Source of the DNA: Salibacterium halotolerans
GTDB taxonomy: Bacteria; Bacillota; Bacilli; Bacillales; Marinococcaceae
Reading direction: 5' to 3'
DNA length: 45,914 nucleotides
Assembly (NCBI RefSeq): GCF_900115625.1
Contig: NZ_FOXD01000025.1
Location: 1 to 45,914, forward strand
This document shows, one piece after another, positions 8,019-15,408 of the stretch. Each line of letters starts with the position of its first letter. Positions within the stretch are counted from its first letter, which is position 1. The position numbers and the translations under genes are program-made. The notes beneath the pieces were generated by a model, which saw only the letters and a program-made list of their open reading frames with translations, had not been told where the DNA came from and ran no database searches.

Positions 8019-8471
8019 CTATTTTACCAACAGCCCTTTTTCCTGAAGTCGGGACAACGATATGTCCCAGTCTTCAGGATGAAGATAACCTTTCAGCTGG
8101 ATTAAGCCAGGCTTATGCGTATGAATCAGCACGATTAAATCAATGATGAGCGGAGTGGCTATCCGCCCGTAGTCATTGCTGACACCGAGCATAATCAAGA
8201 CCTCGTTTTGGTTCCTGTAGCAGGATAACTCCAAATACAGAAGGATGACATCTGTTGTGAACGTGCGTTTAATCTGAATATGGAAGTGGGAAGACCCGGT
8301 TTTCCGCAGGACCTCCGATTTTTCGGGGTAACGGACCATGTCACGGCATTGTGCAGCCTGTACGTACCGGCAGATATTTTCGTACAGCTTTGTCCATTCC
8401 TGCTGCGTAATGAAATCCGGCTTCAGATACACTTCCAGGGCTTCCAGTTCAAACGAAGAATTCGGTCCCAT
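8019..8471 (-). CDS. Hypothetical protein, 150 residues
   Basis: I do not recognise this protein. The ATG at 8471 is chosen over one at 8504 because AGGAGG lies just upstream of it. The sequence is soluble-looking, without signal peptide or membrane segments. It has a central FHIQIKRTFTTDVILLYLELSCYRNQNEVLIMLGVSNDYGRIATPLIIDLIVLIHTHK region that alternates strands and helices. Two neighbouring cysteines (YLELSCYRN, and AAQCRDM earlier) are visible. It is a single-gene unit, with a terminator-like hairpin upstream of its start (8618-8660) belonging to some other transcript. Function unknown. Confidence 0.7.
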   Translation of the reverse strand: MGPNSSFELEALEVYLKPDFITQQEWTKLYENICRYVQAAQCRDMVRYPEKSEVLRKTGSSHFHIQIKRTFTTDVILLYLELSCYRNQNEVLIMLGVSNDYGRIATPLIIDLIVLIHTHKPGLIQLKGYLHPEDWDISLSRLQEKGLLVK

Positions 8472-8617
8472 ATCGTTCCCTCCTGCGTCCAAAGTCATGC
8501 TCATGTCTATTATTATATAACATTGTTCACTGTAAGAACACAGAAATACTAATATTTATCAGAAAAAATGACATTTTATTCAATGAAACACAGCTCTGGC
8601 ATAACCGTCTCTGAATC

Positions 8618-8660
8618 AAAAAACGCTCCCGCCGATTATAAAGAGCAGCCCGGAGCGTTT
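8618..8660 (-). terminator. Terminator-like hairpin with T tail (minus strand)
   Basis: AAACGCTCC (8621-8629) pairs perfectly with GGAGCGTTT (8652-8660) across a 22-base loop; on the minus strand six T residues follow. It is the second such structure after the hydrolase gene and may be a back-up terminator. Confidence 0.6.
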
Positions 8661-8695
8661 ATGATTGGAGGTAGACTTTGCTGCAAAAGGGGACT

Positions 8696-8736
8696 TATGG
8701 ACACTATCAGACTGAAATCTGCGGATAGTGTCCATA
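8696..8736. repeat. Family 1 solitary inverted pair
   Basis: TATGGACACTATC (8696-8708) and GATAGTGTCCATA (8724-8736) are exact reverse complements. The 9-base cores TGGACACTA (8698) and TAGTGTCCA (8726) start 28 bp apart, the same geometry as within the four family 1 arrays, but there are no partners 52 bp away on either side. Confidence 0.8.
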
Positions 8737-8750
8737 CCTGTCACCCATTA

Positions 8751-8774
8751 AAAAACCTCCCGCCGCACGGGAGG
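8751..8774 (-). terminator. Rho-independent terminator of the PG hydrolase gene
   Basis: CCTCCCG (8756-8762), a 5-base loop and CGGGAGG (8768-8774), followed on the minus strand by TTTTTTA. It lies 20 bp after the stop codon. Confidence 0.9.
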
Positions 8775-8795
8775 ATTTTATCGTCTATGACTCGT

Positions 8796-10313
8796 CTAGT
8801 AGCGTTTTGCGCCAATGTAGCGCTTCGCCCAATAGTCATCTGTTTTATCGCTCACCGTGACGCCGGTGGATGTGCCGGCGTGGATGAACTGGTCGTTTCC
8901 GGTGTAGATGCCGGCATGGGATGGTCCGTCATTGTATGTTTTGAAAAAGATGATGTCGCCCACTTTCGGCTTTTCGACCGACGTTCCCTCGTTGTAAATG
9001 TCGGCGACGGTGCGCGGGAGTTCCACCCCGTTTTCATTGAAAACATACTGGAGAAAGCCGCTGCAGTCGAATCCGGATTCCGATGTGCCGCCCCATACGT
9101 ATGGTGTTCCGATATGTTCGGAAGCATCGGCAACAAGATTCACCGCGTTGAAATCCGAATCGGAGGAGGCTACCGCAGCGTCCGGCTCTTCCCTCTCTTC
9201 CCCGGTCTCGAGCATCTCGTCCATCTTCTCCTGTGTTCTTGGACCGGCGATGCCGTCTACGACAAGTCCCTGTTCTTTCTGAAAAGATTTTACCGCTTTT
9301 TCTGTCACGCCGCTGAAGACTCCGCTTGGCTCCATCTTCATATAATCGAGGTCGCGCAGGCGTTCTTGAAGACCCGTTACCTCTTCTCCGCTGTCCTCGT
9401 ATCGAAGCATGGATGACGAGCCGACGGCAGATGCTTCTTTTTGTGTTTCTCCGCGGGACTCCGAAGCGGGTTCCGGATTGTTCTTGAGAGCATTGAACGT
9501 CTTTGGTCCGGCGAGTCCGTCTGTTGTAAGACCCTGCTTCTGCTGGAAACGACGCACCGATTCTTCGGTCATCGGTCCGTACACACCGGTCACGTCCTTA
9601 TTGTAAAAACCGAGGTCTTTCAGCTGACGCTGCAGGAGCGATACTTCACTGCCCTTATCTCCGCTTTCGAGAATCCGAAAGGTGGATTCCGATGCCGGCT
9701 CTGTCTGAAGCGCCGATGATACAGAGCCGATGACGCCCCGCATCGCCGCAAATGTCTGCGGTCCGGCGATGCCGTCCACCACGATTCCTGCATCCCTCTG
9801 AAAGCTTTTCACGGCATTTGCGGTGCGGCGTCCGTAATACCCATGCTGTCCGCCTTCAAAAAGGCCGAGGTTCTGCAGACGGCGCTGCAGTTCCCGGACC
9901 GCGGAGCTTTCTTCGCCGGTCCGCATCACCGTTGTCGACCCGAGCTCTTCTTTTTTATCCTCCCGGTCAAACGCGCCGGACGTCCGGGCGGTTGGTTCTG
10001 TTTTGCGCTGAAGCAGCACGCCGAACGTTTCCGGACCAGCGATGCCGTCGACCGTCAGCTGATGGGCACGCTGAAAGGATTTCACCGCTTCCACTGTCGA
10101 TGTGTCATACACGCCGCTCACTGTTTCGTATGTATAGTGCCCGCGGTCTCTTAAACGTTCCTGCAGTTCCTGGACATCCTCGTTCTCCATTCCGTAGGAC
10201 AACATCGTGTCGCCGACCTCGCCGTCTGCCACGGACGGCACGGCGGCCAAGGCTCCCACAGCAGCTGCCGAAGCCGCTGCGAGCTTCTTCGTGTCCATTG
10301 TCGTGTCAAACAC
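8796..10313 (-). CDS. Secreted peptidoglycan hydrolase, four PG-binding domains plus NlpC/P60
   Basis: 505 residues if the GTG at 10313 is used: GGGGGG lies eight bases before it, while an ATG at 10298 has no such site. The N-terminus (KKLAAASAAAVGALAAVPSVADG) looks like a signal peptide. Four peptidoglycan-binding_1 domains follow, each with a VxELQxRLRDLG start and VDGIAGPxTF end, at roughly residues 30-97, 122-190, 206-275 and 297-365. The last 115 or so residues are an NlpC/P60 endopeptidase with Cys in GFDCSGF, His in PSHAGIYTG and a third polar residue in FIHAGT. It probably cleaves stem-peptide bonds in the wall. It is divergent from the DUF2254 gene; 178 bp separate them. Confidence 0.9.
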   Translation of the reverse strand: MFDTTMDTKKLAAASAAAVGALAAVPSVADGEVGDTMLSYGMENEDVQELQERLRDRGHYTYETVSGVYDTSTVEAVKSFQRAHQLTVDGIAGPETFGVLLQRKTEPTARTSGAFDREDKKEELGSTTVMRTGEESSAVRELQRRLQNLGLFEGGQHGYYGRRTANAVKSFQRDAGIVVDGIAGPQTFAAMRGVIGSVSSALQTEPASESTFRILESGDKGSEVSLLQRQLKDLGFYNKDVTGVYGPMTEESVRRFQQKQGLTTDGLAGPKTFNALKNNPEPASESRGETQKEASAVGSSSMLRYEDSGEEVTGLQERLRDLDYMKMEPSGVFSGVTEKAVKSFQKEQGLVVDGIAGPRTQEKMDEMLETGEEREEPDAAVASSDSDFNAVNLVADASEHIGTPYVWGGTSESGFDCSGFLQYVFNENGVELPRTVADIYNEGTSVEKPKVGDIIFFKTYNDGPSHAGIYTGNDQFIHAGTSTGVTVSDKTDDYWAKRYIGAKRY

Positions 10314-10491
10314 TATGAAATCCCCCCTGCTTCTGCATAAACTGACATTCCGATTGAATTTTCTATCTTTTATTGTACATGCTTCTCTCGTATTCTTCCA
10401 TCCTTTTTGTGATTTGAAGATTAAAATGTTGTAAAAAAAGGTATCATGTATTGTTGTGTCCGTCATCTAATAAAGTAGAGAGGAATTTTTT

Positions 10492-11793
10492 ATGAGACAA
10501 CAAAAATGGTACGTGCATTTACGGGAGAAATTCTGGTTTGTCCCTTCGATATATGCTGTCTTTTCGCTGCTGGCGATTTCTTTAATCTCTTATCTTATCA
10601 GTCTTGTACCGCCGGGATGGTATATTCAGGCTCCGGGCTTTCTTCCCATCACCATCTCAACGGCGAATTATTTGTACAGTTCCCTCATTACGGCCCTGCT
10701 GACGATGACCAGTGTGAGCTTTTCCTCCGTGATGGTCGTTCTGACTACCTATTCGACCCAGTTCACCCCACGGGCGCTGCAGGACTTCATGCAGAGCCGG
10801 ATCACCCAGCATGTGCTTGGTGTGTTCACGTTCGGTTTTATTTTCTCCCTGGTGAATCTCATCCTTCTTTCACCGACGGACTCAAACCACTTGTTCATGC
10901 CGCTTATTATGGTGATGGTCTCTATTGTCTGCCTTGGCGCTTTCATTCTGTTTATTTATCACTCGACAAAGTATGTGCAGGTCAACCATTTGATTGGAAA
11001 AATACGAAATGATGCATCGCAGGCGATTGAAGAGGCGTATCACCTCCCGCACCTGAACGCTTACTCCGAATGGGAAAATCCTATTCCCGAGGAAGAGCCA
11101 AACGTCGTGTATGCGCAGAAATCCGGCTATACGCAGCTGCTTGAACTTCAGAATATCGTGAACTGGGCGTCGCGTTATGACCTGCGTGTGGAAAGCCTGA
11201 TCCAGGTCGGGCATTACGTACACAAGGGGGAGCCGATTTTCCGGTTCTGGCCTGGCGATGCCGAGCCGGATGTGGCACAGCTGCGGGAATTTCTGCTTGT
11301 CGGCAACGAGCGGAGCAACGCCCAGGATATTGAGTTCTCCATGCAGAAACTTGTGGATATCGCGGTGCGCGCGATTTCTCCGTCTGTGAATGACCCGCAC
11401 ACGGCACTCAACTGCATTAACCGTCAGGCCGCCCTGCTCGCTGAAATAAGCATCCGTCACGAATCGCTGACGTATTTCGCCGATAACGACGGTGAACTTC
11501 GTTTCATTCTCTATCCGATATCGTTCCGCAGTTACCTGCACGGCAACTTCTTTCAGATCCGTATGTACGGCAAAGACGACGTATCTGTCATCGGCGGCTG
11601 TATCGATGCGCTGACCGTTGTCGCGCAAACCGGCCGGAACACGGTTCATGACGATCTTCGTTCATTTTTCGATTACATGAAAGAAGCCATTGATGAGGAC
11701 AAGCTGAGCCAGTGGGACTATGATTACTGGCAGGAACGGCTCCGCCGCTTCGAAGTGGAACTTGAAGGAGAAGACCATGTATACCAAGTTTAA
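10492..11793 (+). CDS. DUF2254 family membrane protein
   Basis: 433 residues, normal for the family. Four transmembrane segments are visible at about 18-40, 60-85, 105-127 and 134-157, followed by a large soluble C-terminal domain rich in charged residues and containing the family segment DIAVRAISPSVNDPHTALNCI. The molecular function of DUF2254 is not established. Start: ATG after AGAGAGGA. Single-gene unit; a family 1 repeat array and a bidirectional terminator lie downstream, between it and the convergent NlpC/P60 gene. Confidence 0.88.
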   Translation: MRQQKWYVHLREKFWFVPSIYAVFSLLAISLISYLISLVPPGWYIQAPGFLPITISTANYLYSSLITALLTMTSVSFSSVMVVLTTYSTQFTPRALQDFMQSRITQHVLGVFTFGFIFSLVNLILLSPTDSNHLFMPLIMVMVSIVCLGAFILFIYHSTKYVQVNHLIGKIRNDASQAIEEAYHLPHLNAYSEWENPIPEEEPNVVYAQKSGYTQLLELQNIVNWASRYDLRVESLIQVGHYVHKGEPIFRFWPGDAEPDVAQLREFLLVGNERSNAQDIEFSMQKLVDIAVRAISPSVNDPHTALNCINRQAALLAEISIRHESLTYFADNDGELRFILYPISFRSYLHGNFFQIRMYGKDDVSVIGGCIDALTVVAQTGRNTVHDDLRSFFDYMKEAIDEDKLSQWDYDYWQERLRRFEVELEGEDHVYQV

Positions 11794-11849
11794 AATGTAC
11801 GTTTCATATATCGGGGCGGGATTAAAACGGCGGCGTTTGATGCTACGCG

Positions 11850-12042
11850 TGGACACTACCATCGAAAAATAAATACGTAGTATCCACGGAGCAACATTTC
11901 GTGGACACTATACTGCTGAAAACGGGAACCAGTATCCCCCGGCGTAAATCAATGGACACTATCTGATGGTGCACCAAGTTTTAGTGTCCACCGACTTCAC
12001 TCCCATGGACACTAAATCGTTGGGCAGTATACTTAGTGTCCA
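11850..12042. repeat. Family 1 phased array B (8 half-sites)
   Basis: Alternating TGGACACTA-like and TAGTGTCCA-like 9-mers start at 11850, 11878, 11902, 11930, 11953, 11982, 12006 and 12034. The steps are 28, 24, 28, 23, 29, 24, 28. Most ends are extended by CG or CCACGG. The 19-20 bases inside each pair are not conserved. The array fills the gap between the DUF2254 gene and the terminator at 12076. Its step pattern equals that of array E at 41454, including the 29. Confidence 0.9.
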
Positions 12043-12075
12043 CGGAGCTGCTCCGGCGATGCAGTAATAAAATGG

Positions 12076-12119
12076 TAAAAAATCCCGAACCATCTGTGCA
12101 GATGGTTCGGGATTTTTTA
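12076..12119. terminator. Bidirectional terminator between convergent genes
   Basis: A perfect 20-bp stem (12076-12095 with 12100-12119) around a GTGC loop has A6 on the left and T6 on the right, so it can end transcription on both strands. It serves the DUF2254 gene and the convergent NlpC/P60 gene. Confidence 0.93.
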
Positions 12120-12134
12120 TCCAAACCGCGGAGT

Positions 12135-13154
12135 TTAATCGAGATAGCGTCTGGCGTTGTGGAAGCTGCCGGCGTATTCGGATGCTGCGATCGTCACTTT
12201 TTCCACGGTGCTGTCTGAATTCGGAGAATGGATCATGCGGCCGTCTCCGATGTACATGCCGACGTGGTGGATGTTCCCGGTTCCGCCATTATAGGCGAAA
12301 AAGACAAGGTCGCCTTTCTGGAGATTGCTTCGTTCCACCGCTGTTCCGCTGCGCGCCTGATCCTTCGAGTCCCGCGGAATGTTGATGCCGTGGGCTTTAT
12401 AAATGGTATGAGTGAAGCCGGAGCAGTCAAACCCAAACCCGGACGTGCCCGCCCATAAGTACGGCAGATTCATGAACTGTTCCGCGGTGGCCTGCAGATC
12501 GGAAGCTTCCGGCTCGGGGATAGTGCTCTCGTCTTCATACACTGTTACATCCCCCGAATCGATCCACTTATTGCCGTCCGACGGCGTGGCCACGAGCAGT
12601 TTGTTCTCTCCTTCAAAAACGACCGGGAGTCTTGTATTAAAACTGATTTCAAGGCTTTTCGTTTCCAGGCTGCGGTCGTCATACAGGAATGCGGTCGGGT
12701 CGGTTACCTGAGCTGTTTCGGCGTGCTGCAGCAGTTCAAATCTAGGACTTTCGGTGATCTGCTCTTTCGGTACCCAACCGGGATAGCCGGCCGCAAGCTT
12801 TGGCGTCTGCTGTTCTTCCACCGCAATTTTTGCCCAGTTTCCTTCCTCCTGCAGCACCTCCACTTCCATGCCGTATAACGCCTGGGTATCGAGATTGCCA
12901 AGCAGTCCGCGTTTATCCGCGGCCGACATCGACTCGGTCCACTGCCGCGGCTGCACCGGATTCTGAAGCGCCGGCGCGTCCATGTTTCTCGGTGCCTCCG
13001 GGGACGCCCAGACCGACAGAACCGACACATCTACGTAATGCGAATAGTCCTTTGAATCCGCTGCTCCCTGCATCGCTTCCGCCTCTCCGGCAAACGCCGC
13101 CGGCAGCATGAATCCGGTGAGTGTCAGCGCCATGATATGTTTAGAAAAAATAAT
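12135..13154 (-). CDS. Secreted SH3-like / NlpC-P60 (C40) peptidase, possible ATT start
   Basis: 339 residues if translation begins at the ATT at 13154, six bases after AAAGGAG. The first in-frame ATG (13133) is more than 20 bases from that site. The ATT start adds IIFSKHI, which gives the signal peptide (hydrophobic LTLTGFMLPAAFA) its basic n-region. Residues about 40-200 contain two SH3-like wall-binding modules (YVDVSVLSVWASPE..., AGYPGWVPKEQI). The C-terminal NlpC/P60 domain has Cys in GFDCSGF, His in NIHHVGMYIG and His in MIHSPN. This is the general architecture of gamma-D-glutamyl-diamino-acid endopeptidases of the YkfC type. A sequencing error (ATG read as ATT) is possible. Single-gene unit. 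Confidence 0.82.
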   Translation of the reverse strand: MIFSKHIMALTLTGFMLPAAFAGEAEAMQGAADSKDYSHYVDVSVLSVWASPEAPRNMDAPALQNPVQPRQWTESMSAADKRGLLGNLDTQALYGMEVEVLQEEGNWAKIAVEEQQTPKLAAGYPGWVPKEQITESPRFELLQHAETAQVTDPTAFLYDDRSLETKSLEISFNTRLPVVFEGENKLLVATPSDGNKWIDSGDVTVYEDESTIPEPEASDLQATAEQFMNLPYLWAGTSGFGFDCSGFTHTIYKAHGINIPRDSKDQARSGTAVERSNLQKGDLVFFAYNGGTGNIHHVGMYIGDGRMIHSPNSDSTVEKVTIAASEYAGSFHNARRYLD

Positions 13155-13268
13155 CGTCCTCTCCTTTATGTGGAATGACTCTCTTTCTTTTATTCTATCA
13201 GACGGAAAAATTTTTTAAATCACTGAATCGAAAACGAATGCTGTCCCGTAGATAATTTTTGTGGAATT

Positions 13269-13315
13269 TGTTAGTAGCTTATGGAAATCCAAGTGAGTTT
13301 CATAGTATACTAACA
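13269..13315 (+). promoter_or_regulatory. Inverted repeat overlapping a -10-like sequence before the SLH gene
   Basis: TGTTAGTA (13269-13276) and TACTAACA (13308-13315) are exact reverse complements; the right arm overlaps TATACT (13306-13311), a possible -10. No convincing -35 lies at the right distance. It could be an operator. Confidence 0.35.
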
Positions 13316-13357
13316 ATGGCACACAACATTATTTCCATTTTTTCAGGAGGGTACAAT

Positions 13358-15016
13358 ATGAAAAAGTTCTACGGCATTGCTTTATCAGCGGCACTTGCTG
13401 CTTCGCTGACATTTCCGGCCGCAGCCGGGGCACAGAGTTCTTTCAGTGATATCGGGGAAGATTTCTGGGCTGGAGATGCGATCAGCCATCTTGAGGAGCA
13501 GGGAATTATTTCAGGGTACGAGGATGGCACCTTTGGACCAAACAATGAAGTGACCCGCGGCCAGGCTGCCTTAATGCTGGCATCGGCACTGGATCTTGAC
13601 ACGTCAGACCGTCCGGACCCTGGTTTTTCGGATATTGAAGACGGCACCGAGCTTTCCGCAGCCGTAGCAGCTGTTGCGGATGAAGGAATTATCGAAGGCT
13701 ACGAGGAAGAATTCCAGCCAAATGAGGATCTGACCCGCGCTCAGATGTCCAAAGTGCTGGCAAAAGCTTACGACTTGAGCGGAGACAACAGTGCTGATTT
13801 CTCCGATGTGAGCGAAGATTTCTGGGCTTATGATCACATCGACGCCCTGGCCTCAAATGGCATTACCACCGGTTATGAAGACGGTTCCTTTAAGCCGGGC
13901 GCTTCGACAACAAGAGCTCAGTTCGCCACATTCCTGTGGAACACGACCGGGGAAAGCGAACAGACTCCGGAGGCACCGGAGACGGATGAAGAAATCACCA
14001 CCGTGCTCGAAGATGTGATGGAAACCCAGCAGAACCTCGAAAGTTATACATTTGACGGCAATATCGGCATCAACATAGATGTACCGATGGGAGAGCAGGA
14101 CCTTACGGAAGAAGAGCAGCAGGCTCTTGAAGAATCCATGAACATGAACATGGAAATGCGCGGCACATTCCAGAAAGATCCAATGATTACCGAAGTGATC
14201 GTGGAGCAGAACATTCCGCAGTTTGACGAAACGATGGAGAATGTATCTCTTTCCACAAACGAAGCAAGCTATCAGTATATCAATGATGCTGCCATGATGG
14301 GATACCCGGAAGACTGGCAGGACAAATATATTGAAATGAACTACGAGGATATTCTGGGCGGTTCCTCATCAGACGTTCCTTTCGATATGGAACAGCAGCA
14401 GGAAATGGCTCAGGAAATCTATGACGTGTTCATCGAAAACTTCGGCACCGAGTACTTTGAGCTCACAGAAAGCCACGCGTCCATTCCGGACAGTGTCGAG
14501 TACGATCAGGTGATCAGCTTTGAACTGACCCATGACGATCTCAGCGATGTTATGACTATTCTTGAAGAAGACGTCATTCCGGAACTGGAACCGATTCTTG
14601 AGAATCCAGGCGCTGCCTCCGCCCTTGCAAGCGTCACAGGCTCCAGCTTCCAGGCATTGAATGAGGACGGAACTATGACCGAAGGCGGTATGAGCGAAGA
14701 GGATATCAACCAGGTTCTCGAAAGCCTGACGCTTGAAACCTTTGAAATGCATCAGGCCATCAACGAAAACAACCAGGTTGTCTATGATACCGGCGAGATC
14801 GAAGTAAGCTACACCGACGAACAGCAGGGTGAAATGTCCTTCGGCGTGGACTACGGCTTGACGTCAAGCAACTTCAACGAAGACGTCACGTTCGAATACG
14901 GCCTTCCGGAAAGCGAAGAAAACATCATCACGTATGATGAGCTCATGAACTGGCAGGAAGAGCAGATGCAGAACTTTGAAGAAATTGAGCAGGGAGATCT
15001 CGAAACCGTACAGTAA
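13358..15016 (+). CDS. SLH-domain surface protein with DUF6612-like domain
   Basis: 552 residues from the ATG at 13358, seven bases after AGGAGGG. Signal peptide MKKFYGIALSAALAASLTFPAAAGA. Three S-layer homology domains follow (FSDIGEDFWAGDAISHLEEQGIISGYEDGTF, FSDIEDG..., FSDVSEDFWAYDHIDALASNGITTGYEDGSF), each ending in a TRGQ/TRAQ motif; they bind pyruvylated secondary wall polymer. From about residue 225 the protein resembles the DUF6612 / LppX-like fold family of unknown function. The whole chain is strikingly acidic (long runs of E and D, few K or R), as in extracellular proteins of halophiles and alkaliphiles. Single-gene unit with its own terminator. Confidence 0.88.
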   Translation: MKKFYGIALSAALAASLTFPAAAGAQSSFSDIGEDFWAGDAISHLEEQGIISGYEDGTFGPNNEVTRGQAALMLASALDLDTSDRPDPGFSDIEDGTELSAAVAAVADEGIIEGYEEEFQPNEDLTRAQMSKVLAKAYDLSGDNSADFSDVSEDFWAYDHIDALASNGITTGYEDGSFKPGASTTRAQFATFLWNTTGESEQTPEAPETDEEITTVLEDVMETQQNLESYTFDGNIGINIDVPMGEQDLTEEEQQALEESMNMNMEMRGTFQKDPMITEVIVEQNIPQFDETMENVSLSTNEASYQYINDAAMMGYPEDWQDKYIEMNYEDILGGSSSDVPFDMEQQQEMAQEIYDVFIENFGTEYFELTESHASIPDSVEYDQVISFELTHDDLSDVMTILEEDVIPELEPILENPGAASALASVTGSSFQALNEDGTMTEGGMSEEDINQVLESLTLETFEMHQAINENNQVVYDTGEIEVSYTDEQQGEMSFGVDYGLTSSNFNEDVTFEYGLPESEENIITYDELMNWQEEQMQNFEEIEQGDLETVQ

Positions 15017-15030
15017 TTCGGGTGTCTTCC

Positions 15031-15064
15031 GCCGGTCTCCAACACTCGGAGACCGGCTTTTTTT
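15031..15064 (+). terminator. Rho-independent terminator of the SLH gene
   Basis: GCCGGTCTCC (15031-15040) pairs with GGAGACCGGC (15048-15057), followed by seven T residues, 14 bp after the stop codon. Confidence 0.93.
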
Positions 15065-15136
15065 ATATTCCAAAGACAGCAGCCTGGCCATTCCGGGCGC
15101 TGTCTTTTATTATGTTTTCCTCCCGTCCCGGCGCCG

Positions 15137-15293
15137 TTACCAGCCAAATGCGTTCATTTACATGCCAAAGTTGGTCCTTTACCAGCCAAACCGGCGGGAA
15201 TACCTGCTGAATGCGTGGTTACCAGCCAGATTATTCTTTTTACAAGCCAAATCAAAGGATTTACCTGCCATAACTGCACCATTACCAGCCATT
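15137..15293 (+). repeat. Family 3 phased direct-repeat array (8 sites)
   Basis: Sites resembling TTACCAGCCAAA start at 15137, 15158, 15179, 15200, 15219, 15240, 15261 and 15282. The steps are 21, 21, 21, 19, 21, 21, 21, identical to the array at 42554. The 9 bases between sites are not conserved. It fills the gap between the SLH terminator and the cadA operator. Confidence 0.92.
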
Positions 15294-15307
15294 CCGACGG
15301 CTCTATC

Positions 15308-15357
15308 ATTCAAATATATTTTTGAATATTGACTTTTTTATACTTGAATCATACACT
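15308..15357 (+). promoter_or_regulatory. cadA promoter with CadC/ArsR-type operator
   Basis: ATTCAAA (15308-15314), a 6-base spacer and TTTGAAT (15321-15327) form the dyad typical of CadC/SmtB repressors. A -35 TTGACT (15329-15334) and -10 TACACT (15352-15357) follow with 17-bp spacing. A further half-site, ATTTGAATG, lies near 15380. Metal-induced control of cadA is inferred; no cadC gene is in the window. Confidence 0.75.
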
Positions 15358-15408
15358 AAAAGGAAACAATCAAACGGATATTTGAATGTAGTTATAGGAG
15401 GAAGGCAT

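Noticed and set aside
11850-12042. CRISPR array
   Set aside because: The repeats are 9-base inverted half-sites with variable loops and imperfect copies, no 25-37-bp identical direct repeat, and no cas genes in the window.
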